Shown: positions 44,984 through 54,031, numbered from the stretch's first letter. The stretch is 64,000 nt of DNA from Hymenobacter latericoloratus (GCF_014199535.1 NZ_JACHNV010000001.1:186001-250000), one strand, 5' to 3'. The notes: generated by a model not told the origin, from the sequence alone. Program-made: numbers and translations.

Positions 44984-45799
44984 ATGTCATCACAACAAAC
45001 CTATCCGCGTTTTACCTTAGGAGAAAGCCTGACTGCCGAACAGTTGACCTTCTTTCAGGAACACGGATTCCTGCACTTCCGCGCCTTCATCTCCCCCGAA
45101 ACCGTGCAAAGCCTGCTGCAGGCCTCCCAGGAGGTGCAGCGGCAGTGGCTGGCCGATGACGTGAAGAAGGTGAACGGCGTCCCGATCAAGTACGGCAAAG
45201 ACGTGGATGGCTCGCCCATTGTGCAGCGCTTTGCCTTTGCCTCGCACCACAGCCCCGTCCTGCACGAGTTTCTGCAGGACCCGCGCTTTACGGCTCTGTT
45301 TCCGCTGCTGGAAGCGCCCGGCGGCCGCGTGGGCGAAAACGAGAAGGATGGCCTGGTCATCAACCACTACGTGAACGTAGCAGGCTCGGAGTTCTCGCAG
45401 ATGGGCTGGCACACCGACTCGCTGCGCGACGTATTCTACGGCAAAAAAATTGGGCCCATGCTGAACGTGGGCGTCCACCTGGATGGTACGCCCGCCACCA
45501 ACGGCGGGCTGCGCCTGATTCCGGGCACCCACCGCCAGGGCCTGCGCGACATTCTCTTCCGTAAGAAATACTACAAAGACGTGGGCCCCGACCCCAGCGA
45601 AGTAGCCGTGGAAACCGAGTCCGGCGACCTGACCGTGCACGACGGCCGCATGTGGCACCGCGTGGCGCAGTCGCCGCTGGTGGGCGAGGCCTCGCGCCGC
45701 CGGGTAATGTACGTACCCATCATTGCCGGTAAGTATGAGCCCAAGCACGAAAACAGCCCCACGCCTTTCTATCTACGGTTTCTCCACTTGGTGAAATAG
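44984..45799 (+). CDS. Phytanoyl-CoA dioxygenase family Fe(II)/2-oxoglutarate oxygenase
   Basis: A 271-residue cytoplasmic protein, ATG 44984 (MSSQQTYPRF). The double-stranded beta-helix has the iron triad: HTD in QMGWHTDSLRD and the distal His in GRMWHRVAQ; Arg for 2-oxoglutarate probably in SRRRVMYVP. Other marks: QEHGFLHFRAF, PGTHRQGLR. Substrates of the family range from lipids to antibiotics; nothing here points to one. The stop codon TAG is at once followed by a GGTGAAGAGG string. Confidence 0.9.
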   Translation: MSSQQTYPRFTLGESLTAEQLTFFQEHGFLHFRAFISPETVQSLLQASQEVQRQWLADDVKKVNGVPIKYGKDVDGSPIVQRFAFASHHSPVLHEFLQDPRFTALFPLLEAPGGRVGENEKDGLVINHYVNVAGSEFSQMGWHTDSLRDVFYGKKIGPMLNVGVHLDGTPATNGGLRLIPGTHRQGLRDILFRKKYYKDVGPDPSEVAVETESGDLTVHDGRMWHRVAQSPLVGEASRRRVMYVPIIAGKYEPKHENSPTPFYLRFLHLVK

Positions 45800-45990
45800 G
45801 GTGAAGAGGTGATGAAGTGATGAGGTAATGAGGTGAGGTGTGACAGGTGACAAGTAAAGGGTAAGGGGTAAAAGATACGGTAGCTCCTCACCTATATCGG
45901 TTTACCTTCTCACCATTCGCTTCATCACCATTTACCCTTTACCTCATCACTTTTCACTTCATCACCTCACCCCCCTTCACCCCATCACCT
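45800..45990. repeat. GTGATGA/TCATCAC low-complexity inverted repeat
   Basis: GGTGATGAAGTGATGAGG-type strings (45802-45850) mirrored by CATCACC/CTTCATCACC strings (45910-45985). They surround a 60 bp core and reach the start of the next gene. Confidence 0.7.
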
Positions 45991-45997
45991 CAAAATC

Positions 45998-46780
45998 TTG
46001 AAAACTGCCCTGATTACCGGCGCTTCCCGTGGTATTGGCCGGGCCATGGCCCTGGACCTGGCCCGCCGCGGCTACGACGTACTGCTGGTGGCTCGCTCCG
46101 CCAGTCAGCTGGAACAGGTGGCTACGGAAATTCGGGCGCTGGGGCGGCAGGCGCAGCACCTCGCCCTGGATTTGGCCGGGCCGGGCGCGGCCCGGCAGGT
46201 GGCAGCCTGGGTGGCGGCGCAAACCACGGAGCTGGCCGTGCTGGTGAATAATGCCGGTTACGGTCTGTGGGGGCGCTTTGAGGAATTGCCGCTGACGGAG
46301 CAGCAGAACATGCTGCAGCTGAACATGCACCTGCCCGTGGAGCTGACCCACGCCCTGCTGCCTACCCTGCGCTGCCAGCCCAAAGCCTACATCCTGAACG
46401 TGGCCAGCACGGCCGCCTACCAGGCCGTGCCCACGCTCACGCTTTACGCCGCCAGCAAGGCCTTCCTCATCAGCTTCTCGCGGGGCCTGCGCTACGAGCT
46501 GCGCGGCACCAGCGTATCCGTCACCTGCCTCAGCCCCGGCGCCACCACCACCGACTTTGCCGACCGCGCCGGCATGAACTCCGAGCTGCAGGCCGTGGCC
46601 AACAAAGTATCCATGACGCCCGCCCAGGTGGCGGAGTTTGGCATTGCCGCTATGCTCTCCGGTGAGGCCGAAGCAATACCGGGGGCGTTAAACAAAGTAT
46701 CGGCGGCGCTTACCGCCCTGGTGCCCAAGGGAATTACCGAGCGCATTGCGGCCGGCATCTACGAGAAGCACCTGAAGTAA
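45998..46780 (+). CDS. SDR-family oxidoreductase
   Basis: A 260-residue short-chain dehydrogenase, started at TTG 45998 since LKTALITGASRGIGRA (translated M) begins the Rossmann strand and no earlier start is in frame. NNAGYG, the active Ser in NVASTAAY, and the YAASK Tyr/Lys pair are all present. C-terminal TTDFADRAGM and AAMLSGEAEAIPGALNK resemble the DltE/SDR 'acyl-like' subfamily. Substrate unknown. Confidence 0.9.
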   Translation: MKTALITGASRGIGRAMALDLARRGYDVLLVARSASQLEQVATEIRALGRQAQHLALDLAGPGAARQVAAWVAAQTTELAVLVNNAGYGLWGRFEELPLTEQQNMLQLNMHLPVELTHALLPTLRCQPKAYILNVASTAAYQAVPTLTLYAASKAFLISFSRGLRYELRGTSVSVTCLSPGATTTDFADRAGMNSELQAVANKVSMTPAQVAEFGIAAMLSGEAEAIPGALNKVSAALTALVPKGITERIAAGIYEKHLK

Positions 46781-46805
46781 ATTCGCTTCGGAGTTTTAGT
46801 TGAGT

Positions 46806-46845
46806 GAGGGGTAGGAAGCGGAGGCTTTTACTTCCTACCCCTTTT
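46806..46845. terminator. Shared terminator between SDR and PAP2 genes
   Basis: AGGGGTAGGAAG pairs with CTTCCTACCCCT over a 12 nt loop, then TTTT. It serves the SDR gene; its distal end covers the PAP2 stop. Confidence 0.8.
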
Positions 46846-47482
46846 AATTGTTCGGAGGGGTAGGGATGAACCGCCCGGCCAGCCAGAAACTCAGCCCCGC
46901 GAACAGGGGTGCCGCCAGCACATCGTAGCTGTAGTGGGCGCGCTGCATCATCACCAGCAGGCCAATAGCCAGGGTGGCAGCCAGCAGCACGCGGCGCCGC
47001 CAACCTGCGGGCACAGCCAAAGCCAGCAGCAGCAGCGTGGCGGTGTGGCCCGAGAAAAACAGGTCTTTGGTAATAGGCGCGGGAGCCGCATAGAACAGCT
47101 GCTCCACCAGCGGGTCGCGGAGAATAATGAGGCCGATGGGCGGCTCCAGGGGCAGAAGGGCTAATGTGGTGCAGCGCAGCAGGTGCAGCAGCAGATAAGC
47201 CGTCAGGGCCCGCAGCAGGGGGTAGGGCCGGGGTAGCAGCGTGACTACCCCCAGCCCGATGCCCAGGTAGATAACCGCAAAGGTCAGCCCCGATACGTCG
47301 CGGGCCGGCAGCAGCGCCAGCAGCGGGTCAGGAAGGAGGCGGCCGTGGCGGGCCTGCACCCAGGCAAAAAAGCGCGGCAGCACGGCGGCTAACGTCAGGA
47401 GCAGGGCCAGCACTACCCCCAGCCGCGCCCGGAAAGCCGGTTGCCGCCAGGCCTCGCGCCAGGTAATGACAGGTGTGGACAT
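46844..47482 (-). CDS. PAP2/sphingomyelin-synthase-like membrane protein
   Basis: A 212-residue integral membrane protein with about six helices. The catalytic motif in the middle is KDLFFSGHTATLLL and the later HYSYDVLAAP, which fits the sphingomyelin-synthase/PAP2_C arrangement (His-His-Asp) more than ordinary PAP2 phosphatases. It could move a phosphate-linked head group onto ceramide or diacylglycerol, since Bacteroidota make sphingolipids. That role is inference. A TATCTTTG -7 box stands 90 nt upstream. Confidence 0.82.
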   Translation of the reverse strand: MSTPVITWREAWRQPAFRARLGVVLALLLTLAAVLPRFFAWVQARHGRLLPDPLLALLPARDVSGLTFAVIYLGIGLGVVTLLPRPYPLLRALTAYLLLHLLRCTTLALLPLEPPIGLIILRDPLVEQLFYAAPAPITKDLFFSGHTATLLLLALAVPAGWRRRVLLAATLAIGLLVMMQRAHYSYDVLAAPLFAGLSFWLAGRFIPTPPNN

Positions 47483-47571
47483 TCAGTAAAAGGAAATGTA
47501 GCGCGAAGCTCCCGCTTCGTGTAGCGCAGCACGTCGTTGGTGGCAGCGGCGCGCCTCGTTCGTTGCGCCCG

Positions 47572-47579
47572 CAAAGATA
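47572..47579 (-). promoter_or_regulatory. -7 box of the PAP2-like gene
   Basis: Minus strand TATCTTTG, perfect TAnnTTTG, 90 nt before the start. Confidence 0.45.
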
Positions 47580-47683
47580 GGTGCCCGGCGCGGCGCGTTT
47601 TTCGGTGCTGGGCTTTCGGTTGACGGGAGTTTGCGCGTACCTTTTCCGCTCATTGCCCCGCATCCTCCTGACTTGCCTGTTTA

Positions 47684-48997
47684 ATGAAGATTTTCAACGC
47701 CGCCCTCCTCGCCTCCTGCCTGCTAGCTGCCGCGCCCGCGCTGGCTCAGAACACTGCCCTCCACGACCGAATTGCCAAGCTTGCTGCCCAGCAGGAAAGC
47801 AAGGTTATTGCCTGGCGGCGCGACATTCATGAGCACCCCGAGCTGGGTAACCAGGAAACCCGCACCGCCGCCCTCATTGCCGAGCAGCTGAAAAAGATGG
47901 GGATTGAGGTGCAAACGGGGGTAGCACGCACCGGCGTGGTAGGCCTGCTGAAGGGCGGCAAGCCCGGCCCCGTGGTGGCCCTGCGCGCCGACATGGACGC
48001 CCTGCCCGTCACGGAAAGCAACAGCCTGCCCTTCGCCTCCAAAGCCCGCACCACCTACAACGGGCAGGAAGTAGGCGTGATGCATGCCTGCGGCCACGAC
48101 ACCCACGTAGCCATGCTGCTGGGCGCCGCCGAAGTGCTCAGCCAGATGAAGAAAGACCTGAGCGGCACCGTGAAATTCGTGTTTCAGCCGGCCGAAGAAG
48201 GCTCCTCGCCGGGTGTAGTGGGCGGGGCCCGGCTTATGGTGCAGGAAGGCGTGCTCACCAACCCCAAGGTCGATGCCATTTTCGGGGTGCACATTCAGGC
48301 CCAGACCGAGGTCGGCAAGCTCTCCTACCGGCCCGGCGGCGAAATGGCCTCGTCGGATGTGTTTACCATTAAAGTGAAGGGCAAATCGGCCCACGGCGCC
48401 TACCCCTGGCTGGCCGTTGACCCCGTGGTTACCTCCGCCCAGATTATCATGGGCCTGCAAACCATCGTCAGCCGCCAGCTCCAGCTCACCGAAGACGCGG
48501 CCGTGCTGACCGTGGGCATGGTGCACGGCGGGGTGCGCAACAACATCATTCCGGAGCAGGTGGAGCTGACGGGTACCATCCGCAGCCTCAGCAAGGAAAT
48601 GCAGCAGCAGATTTGGGCCGCCGTGCGCCGCACCGCCACCAACATTGCCGAAAGCGCCGGAGCTACGGCCGAGGTCGAAATCGTGAACTACGCCCCCGTT
48701 ACTTACAACGACCCGCGCCTCACCCAGCAGATGGTGCCCAGCCTGAATAGCGCCGCCGGGGCCGCCAACGTGAGCGTGCAAAAAGCCGTGACCGGGGCCG
48801 AGGACTTTGCCTACTACCAGGAAAAAATACCCGGCCTGTTCGTGTTCGTGGGTGGCATGCCCAAAGGGAAAAACCCCGCCGAAACAGCTCCCCACCACAC
48901 CGCCGGCTTTTTCGTGGATGAAAGCGGCCTGACCCTGGGCGTGAAAACCCTGGCCACTCTGGCCCTCGATTACCTGGCCGCGGGCGGCAAGAAGTAA
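47684..48997 (+). CDS. Exported M20D amidohydrolase
   Basis: A 437-residue zinc/metal peptidase with signal peptide MKIFNAALLASCLLAAAPALAQ. Motifs: ALRADMDALPV, MHACGHDTHVAMLLGAAE (metal Cys/His), QPAEEG (catalytic Glu and metal), and the dimer domain GKSAHGAYPW. This is the family of N-acyl-L-amino acid and IAA-conjugate hydrolases. It acts in the periplasm on N-acylated amino acids or peptides. Monocistronic. Confidence 0.93.
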   Translation: MKIFNAALLASCLLAAAPALAQNTALHDRIAKLAAQQESKVIAWRRDIHEHPELGNQETRTAALIAEQLKKMGIEVQTGVARTGVVGLLKGGKPGPVVALRADMDALPVTESNSLPFASKARTTYNGQEVGVMHACGHDTHVAMLLGAAEVLSQMKKDLSGTVKFVFQPAEEGSSPGVVGGARLMVQEGVLTNPKVDAIFGVHIQAQTEVGKLSYRPGGEMASSDVFTIKVKGKSAHGAYPWLAVDPVVTSAQIIMGLQTIVSRQLQLTEDAAVLTVGMVHGGVRNNIIPEQVELTGTIRSLSKEMQQQIWAAVRRTATNIAESAGATAEVEIVNYAPVTYNDPRLTQQMVPSLNSAAGAANVSVQKAVTGAEDFAYYQEKIPGLFVFVGGMPKGKNPAETAPHHTAGFFVDESGLTLGVKTLATLALDYLAAGGKK

Positions 48998-49018
48998 ACG
49001 GTTATTCTACCTACCATC

Positions 49019-49090
49019 TCATTCCGAGGCAGGAGGAATCTGGGTCAAGTTGTTGGCCGGTAAATCCAGATTCTTCCTGCGTCGGAATGA
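49019..49090. repeat. TCATTCCGAGGCAGGAGGAATCTGG hairpin repeat
   Basis: 25 bp arms (49019-49043, 49066-49090) match in inverted form in 23 of 25 positions, 22 bp loop. Located between the M20 and ATP-grasp genes. Confidence 0.85.
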
Positions 49091-49234
49091 CACTGGGCGT
49101 GGGCAGCGGAAAAGCGGTTTTGCCCTCTCCGGCTACTGAGCGCAACCTGCACGGCCCTTTGCCGTCTAGTAGCCCATTTGGGCTGCCTACTGGCGCCCGC
49201 CTCCGCGAAATCCGAAAAATCTGCTTAATCCGTG

Positions 49235-50107
49235 ATGAATATTGCCCTGGTTACCTGTGAAAGCCTCGCTCAGTACGCCGCTCCCAATGTGGAGGACGAG
49301 GATAGCCTGCTCACCCGCTATCTGCGCGAGCAGGGCCACACCGTGGAGCCCCGCGTCTGGACCAACCCGGCCGTGGACTGGCTGCGCTACGATGTGGTGG
49401 TGGTGAAGTCGCCCTGGGATTATTTCGACCGGGTGGGGGAGTTCTATGAGTGGCTTGACCGCCTGGAAAGCCTGGGGGTGAAGCTGCTGAACCCGGCCGC
49501 TACCGTGCGCTGGAACGCCGACAAAAAGTATCTGCTCGATATGGAGCAGGCCGGTGTGCGCATTGTGCCTACTCACTGGCTGAGCCGCGGCCAGGCCGTC
49601 GAAACCGAGGCGTTGTTTGAAGCCCTCGGCCACGATACGCTGGTGGTAAAGCCGGCCGTGAGCGGCGGGGCCAAAAACACCTTTGTGCTCACCCGGCAGG
49701 AGTCCTCTATCCGGCAGCCCCAGCTGCAGGAGCTGCTGCGCGACGAAGACTTTCTGGTGCAGCCCTTCCAGCCCCAGATTCAGGAGGAAGGCGAATGGTC
49801 GCTTATCTACTTCGGCGGCGAGTTCAGCCACTGCGTGCTCAAAACGCCCAAGTCCGGCGATTTTCGGGTGCAGCACTACCTCGGCGGTGGCATTGAGTCC
49901 CGCGAGGCACCCGCCCACCTGCGCCGGGCCGCCGACGCCATTGTGCGGGAGTTTGCCGCCGGCTGCCTCTACGCCCGCGTGGATGGCTTGGACCAGAACG
50001 GCGAGTTTCTGCTGATGGAGCTGGAGCTCATCGAACCCTTCCTGTACCTGGCTTCCTCCGAGGGTTCCCTGCCGCGCTACGAGCAGGCGCTGCAGCAACT
50101 TGTCTAA
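49235..50107 (+). CDS. ATP-grasp domain protein of unknown substrate
   Basis: A 290-residue cytoplasmic ligase. MNIALVTCESLAQY opens a Rossmann-like pre-ATP domain with VVVVKSPWDYFDR. The ATP-grasp part has WNADKKYLLDMEQAGV, VVKPAVSGGAKNTF (ATP Lys) and the acidic metal site in LLMELELIEPFLYL. Related proteins include glutathione-synthase-like and cycloserine-biosynthesis-type enzymes. They join an acid to an amine with ATP; neither partner is known. Its -start region (ATCTGCTTAATCCGTG) is part of the AATCCGCG repeat family. Confidence 0.87.
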   Translation: MNIALVTCESLAQYAAPNVEDEDSLLTRYLREQGHTVEPRVWTNPAVDWLRYDVVVVKSPWDYFDRVGEFYEWLDRLESLGVKLLNPAATVRWNADKKYLLDMEQAGVRIVPTHWLSRGQAVETEALFEALGHDTLVVKPAVSGGAKNTFVLTRQESSIRQPQLQELLRDEDFLVQPFQPQIQEEGEWSLIYFGGEFSHCVLKTPKSGDFRVQHYLGGGIESREAPAHLRRAADAIVREFAAGCLYARVDGLDQNGEFLLMELELIEPFLYLASSEGSLPRYEQALQQLV

Positions 50108-50322
50108 ATCGCGGATTGACGCGGGTTAGCTGGATTGCACGGATTTTGGTGACGCATCCTGCTACCCCTAACTGGCTTGTAAGCCTGCAAAAAGAGCCTA
50201 CCGTACTGGTAGGCTCTTTTTGTTTGGCTGCTAATCATTTAAGTCGCTACTGATCCGAGCCGTTGCCGCTAAGCCGCCACCAAAATCCGCGCAATCCATT
50301 CAATCCGCGTCAATCCGCGATT
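50107..50322. repeat. AATCCGCG inverted array between convergent genes
   Basis: 45 bp arms at 50107-50151 and 50278-50322 are inverted copies with about 39 of 45 matches, made of repeats of GCGGATTG. They touch the stop codons of both flanking genes. Confidence 0.82.
50189..50222. terminator. Shared terminator inside the AATCCGCG element
   Basis: AAAAGAGCCTACC pairs with GGTAGGCTCTTTT over a 5 nt loop, T run on both sides. Confidence 0.88.
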
Positions 50323-51107
50323 CAGAAGCTATTCACCGAGAAGCCCCCATCTACGCTCAGGGTCTGGCCGGTGATGTAGCTGGCAGCGGGCAGGCACAGG
50401 AACGCTACGGCGGCGGCTACCTCCTCCGGCTCCCCAACGCGGCGCATGGGCGTGCGGCTCAGTACCTCGCTGAGGTAGGCTTCGTTGCTGAGCACGCCGG
50501 CGGCCAGTGGGGTTTGGATGTACCACGGAGCCACGCAGTTCACCCGAATGCCCAGGCCGGCCCACTCCACGGCCAGATTGCGGGTGAGCTGCACCAGGGC
50601 CGCTTTCGTCATGCCGTACACGGCTCCCGTGCGCACGTGCGCCAGTCCGGCCACCGACGAAATATTGACGATGCTCCCCCCGCCGGCGGCCACCAGCCGG
50701 GGCTGCAGGCCGCGGCTCAGCTCCCAGGCCGAGTCGAGGTTGGTGGCCAGAATGTGCCGGTACTCCTGCTCGGAGTACTCCAGAGTAGGCTTCCGGATGT
50801 TGGTGCCTACGTTATTAACCAAAATATGCAGCCGGGGCCACCGCTCCGCCACCTGGGCCAGTAATTGCGCCCGGCCAGCCGCCGTACTCATATCCGCCGG
50901 CAAGGCGTGGGCGGGCAGGCTCTGCTGCTGCCACTGGGCCACTTGCTGCTCCAGCTCGGGAGCGGTACGGGCTACGGCTATTACGGTGGCTCCCAGGGCC
51001 AGCAGCTCAGCGGCCACCGCCGCCCCTATGCCCTTAGAAGCACCCGTAACCAGGGCCGTCTGGCCGGTTAGGCTCCAGCGCGTGGCCGGCATTCGTGAAG
51101 TATGCAT
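50322..51107 (-). CDS. SDR-family oxidoreductase, tropinone-reductase-like
   Basis: A 261-residue short-chain dehydrogenase. [12 protein letters not shown] at about residue 21, [11 protein letters not shown], active-site Ser in NISSVAG, and YGMTK (Tyr/Lys) are present. [10 protein letters not shown] is typical for tropinone-reductase-like SDRs. The C-terminal [11 protein letters not shown] signature fits. Substrate unknown. It is divergent from the M4 protease gene. Confidence 0.92.
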   Translation of the reverse strand: MHTSRMPATRWSLTGQTALVTGASKGIGAAVAAELLALGATVIAVARTAPELEQQVAQWQQQSLPAHALPADMSTAAGRAQLLAQVAERWPRLHILVNNVGTNIRKPTLEYSEQEYRHILATNLDSAWELSRGLQPRLVAAGGGSIVNISSVAGLAHVRTGAVYGMTKAALVQLTRNLAVEWAGLGIRVNCVAPWYIQTPLAAGVLSNEAYLSEVLSRTPMRRVGEPEEVAAAVAFLCLPAASYITGQTLSVDGGFSVNSF

Positions 51108-51404
51108 ACAGCAGGTCTTGGAATGATTAAAATCTTATGCCCGATTCTGGTTTGGTGAAACTCTGTTGCGCTGACAGCAAGCGCAAAGTCAGACTGAGCT
51201 TGGCAGTGGAAGGGTTGTAGAAGCTGAACAGGATTATTGTGTAATTGATAGGATTTTGTGGAGTTGAACATAACTATTTGCAAAAGAATGGCATGGTTAT
51301 TAAAAAATAGTTAATTTGCTAAGCAGCCTTTTGCTGATTTTCAAAGCAAAAGGATGTGTTGCTCTCGTTCAATCTCCTGTTTTTCCACAACCAACTTACA
51401 CCGT

Positions 51405-53894
51405 ATGATCAACAAATACGCTGCGGCAACTTTCCTGCTGCTGGGTGGGCTTTCGTCCACCGCTCTGGCTCAGGACTATTCCCGGGTGCAGAGCCGGGCA
51501 CTAAACGACAACGGCACGCCCTACCTGGTGCAGTTTCGGGCGGGTATGGCCTACAAGCTAAGTGAGGCCGGCAAGGTGCTCCGCGAGCAGCTGCAACTAT
51601 CCGCCGACGACCAGCTGCTGCCTGCCAAAACCAGCACCGATGACCTGAGCTTCGTGCACGAGAAGTACCAGCAGTACTACAAAGGCATTAAGGTGGAGCA
51701 CGCTTCCTATACGGTGCACGCCCGCCAGGGCAGCGTCACCAGCATCAGTGGCCAGTTTGAGCGGCTGCGAGCCCTCAACATCACTCCCTCGCTTGATGCC
51801 AGTGCTGCCTTGCAGCGGGCCCTGGCCTTTGTGGGGGCCAAAAAGTACATGTGGGAAGACGCCCGCGAAGAAGCCGGCCTGAAGGCCACGGAGAACAACC
51901 CGGCCGCTACCTACAAGCCCCAGGGCGAGTTGGTGATTGTGCGCAACCTGCGCTCCAGCAACCCCCTGAAAGCGGGTAAGCCTACCCTGGCCTGGAAGTT
52001 CAATGTGTACGCACAACAGCCCCTGAGCCGCGCCTACATCTACGTTGATGCCGCCTCCGGGGAAGTGGTACTGCAGGATGCCATCATTAAGCACGCGGCC
52101 GCTACCGCTACCTTTGCTACGGCCTACAGCGGCACCCGCACCCTGGCCAACGAGTCGACGACCACGGGCCAGTACCGCCTGCGCGAGTACACCCGCGGCC
52201 TGGGCATTGAAACCTATAATGCCAGGAAGGGCAGCAGCTACACCGCCGCCGTTGATTTCACCGACGCCGATAATAGCTGGACTGAGTACAATAACGCCAA
52301 TTTCGACAATGTAGCCGGCGACGCCCACTTCGGGGCCCAGGCCACCTACGACTACTGGAAGCTGGTGCACAACCGTAACTCCTTCGATAACGCGGGAGCC
52401 AAAATCAAAAGCTACGTGCACTTCGACGATACGCCCGGCGACGGCGTAGGCTTCGAAAACGCGTACTGGAACGGCTCGGTCATGACTTACGGCGACGGCG
52501 CCACCCGCTTCCGCCCCCTGACGGCCCTCGACGTGTGCGCCCACGAAGTAGGCCACGCCGTGTGCGAGAAAACGGCTAACCTGACGTATCAGAACGAATC
52601 GGGGGCGCTCAATGAAGGCTTCTCCGACATCTGGGGCGCCGCTATTGAGCAGTACACCACCGCCAAACTGGGCCTGACCAAATCAACCTGGCTCATTGGC
52701 GAGGACATTGACAAAGTGCGCCCTGCCCTGCGCTCCATGAGCGACCCGAACTCCCAGGGCCAGCCCGATACCTACAAAGGCACCTACTGGAAGGCTACTA
52801 CCACCAACCCCACCTCCGCCAACGACTACGGCGGGGTGCACACCAACTCGGGCGTGCTCAACCACTGGTTCTATATTCTGACGGTGGGCAAGAGCGGCAC
52901 CAACGACATCGGCAGCGCGTACTCGGTAACTGGTATCGGCATGGAGGCCGCCGCCAAAATTGCCTACCGCGCCGAAAGCGTGTACCTGACTTCCTCGGCT
53001 ACCTACGCCACGGCCCGCACCGCTACCATTCAGTCGGCTACTGACCTGTACGGCGCCGGCTCGGCTCAGGTAACAGCGGTTACCAATGCCTGGTACGCCG
53101 TGGGGGTAGGCGCTGCCTCCGGTGGGGGCGGCACCACGCCTCCGCCCACTACCGTAACCTACTGCGCTTCTAAAGGCAGCAGCGTAGCCTACGAGTGGAT
53201 TGACTACGTGAAGCTGGGCACCATTGCCCGCACCTCGGCCGCCGATGGCGGCTACTACAACGGCACGGCCACTTCTACCTCGCTGGCCACCGGCTCGTCG
53301 CAAAGCATCAGCTTCTCGGCCGGCTTTGCTTCCACGGCGTACACCGAGTACTGGAAAGTGTACATCGACTACAACCAGAACGGCGTATTCACCGATGCCG
53401 GCGAGCTGGTAGTGTCGGGCTCCTCAGCCAGCGCGGGTACGCTGACGGGCACGTTCACGGTGCCGGCCACCGCTAAATCGGGCGCTACCCGCCTGCGCGT
53501 TATCATGAGCGACGCCTCGGCCACTACCAGCTGCAACAGCTACAGCTACGGCGAAACCGAGGACTACACCGTCAACATCACGGGCGGCACGCTGGCCTCC
53601 ACGGAGGTGGCTTCGCTCACGGGCGGCAGCACTACCCCCGCCGCCACGCTCAGCACGGCTATTGAGCGGGCCGTAACCCTGTTCCCAAACCCCGCCGCCG
53701 ATGAGCTGAACGTGGTACTGGCCAGCAAGGCGCCGGTAATTTCGGCAGTGGTAACGGACCTGCGTGGGGCCCGCGTAGCCGCGGCCCGCTTCGAAAACGG
53801 CAAGCTCAACGTGAGCGGCCTGGCCAAAGGCACCTACCTGCTTTCTATCAGCGACGGGCAGAAAACCTTCCACGAGCGTTTCGTGAAAGAGTAG
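51405..53894 (+). CDS. Thermolysin-like M4 metallopeptidase with GEVED and T9SS C-terminal domains
   Basis: An 829-residue secreted protease. Signal MINKYAAATFLLLGGLSSTALAQ. Propeptide (FTP/PepSY, about 30-215) chaperones folding. The catalytic domain has the zinc motif HEVGH (His380) and the downstream Glu in ALNEGFSDIWGA, plus GGVHTNSGVLNHWFY (active His region). A GEVED-type beta domain (about 600-750, CNSYSYGETEDYTVNI) follows, then a T9SS type-A signal (LFPNPAADELNVV ... GTYLLSISDG ... FVKE). The protein should be exported by Sec, then moved across the outer membrane by T9SS and cell-bound or released. The 297 bp before it is AT-rich and holds a CCTTTTGC hairpin at 51328-51354. Confidence 0.95.
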   Translation: MINKYAAATFLLLGGLSSTALAQDYSRVQSRALNDNGTPYLVQFRAGMAYKLSEAGKVLREQLQLSADDQLLPAKTSTDDLSFVHEKYQQYYKGIKVEHASYTVHARQGSVTSISGQFERLRALNITPSLDASAALQRALAFVGAKKYMWEDAREEAGLKATENNPAATYKPQGELVIVRNLRSSNPLKAGKPTLAWKFNVYAQQPLSRAYIYVDAASGEVVLQDAIIKHAAATATFATAYSGTRTLANESTTTGQYRLREYTRGLGIETYNARKGSSYTAAVDFTDADNSWTEYNNANFDNVAGDAHFGAQATYDYWKLVHNRNSFDNAGAKIKSYVHFDDTPGDGVGFENAYWNGSVMTYGDGATRFRPLTALDVCAHEVGHAVCEKTANLTYQNESGALNEGFSDIWGAAIEQYTTAKLGLTKSTWLIGEDIDKVRPALRSMSDPNSQGQPDTYKGTYWKATTTNPTSANDYGGVHTNSGVLNHWFYILTVGKSGTNDIGSAYSVTGIGMEAAAKIAYRAESVYLTSSATYATARTATIQSATDLYGAGSAQVTAVTNAWYAVGVGAASGGGGTTPPPTTVTYCASKGSSVAYEWIDYVKLGTIARTSAADGGYYNGTATSTSLATGSSQSISFSAGFASTAYTEYWKVYIDYNQNGVFTDAGELVVSGSSASAGTLTGTFTVPATAKSGATRLRVIMSDASATTSCNSYSYGETEDYTVNITGGTLASTEVASLTGGSTTPAATLSTAIERAVTLFPNPAADELNVVLASKAPVISAVVTDLRGARVAAARFENGKLNVSGLAKGTYLLSISDGQKTFHERFVKE

Positions 53895-53920
53895 GGCGTG
53901 CGTGTCTTAGCATCCTCCTG

Positions 53921-53950
53921 AAAGGGCCCGCCAACCGGCGGGCCCTTTTT
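53921..53950 (+). terminator. Terminator of the M4 peptidase gene
   Basis: AAAGGGCCCGCC / GGCGGGCCCTTT, 4 nt loop, TTTTT end. Confidence 0.93.
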
Positions 53951-53978
53951 CGTGGGTTCTGCCTACCCCGGCCGGCAC

Positions 53979-54003
53979 AAAAAAACCCGGCCGGAGCCGG
54001 GCT
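53979..54003 (-). terminator. Terminator of the outer-membrane protein gene
   Basis: On the minus strand GCCCGGCTCCGGCCGGG is followed by seven T. Confidence 0.85.
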
Positions 54004-54031
54004 GCTTTTCAGAACGGAGTTGCCTGCCAAA

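Noticed and set aside
47723..48898. 391-codon open frame antisense to the M20 amidohydrolase
   Set aside because: Low-complexity Gly/His/Val protein without recognisable fold; the plus strand carries the metal motifs.
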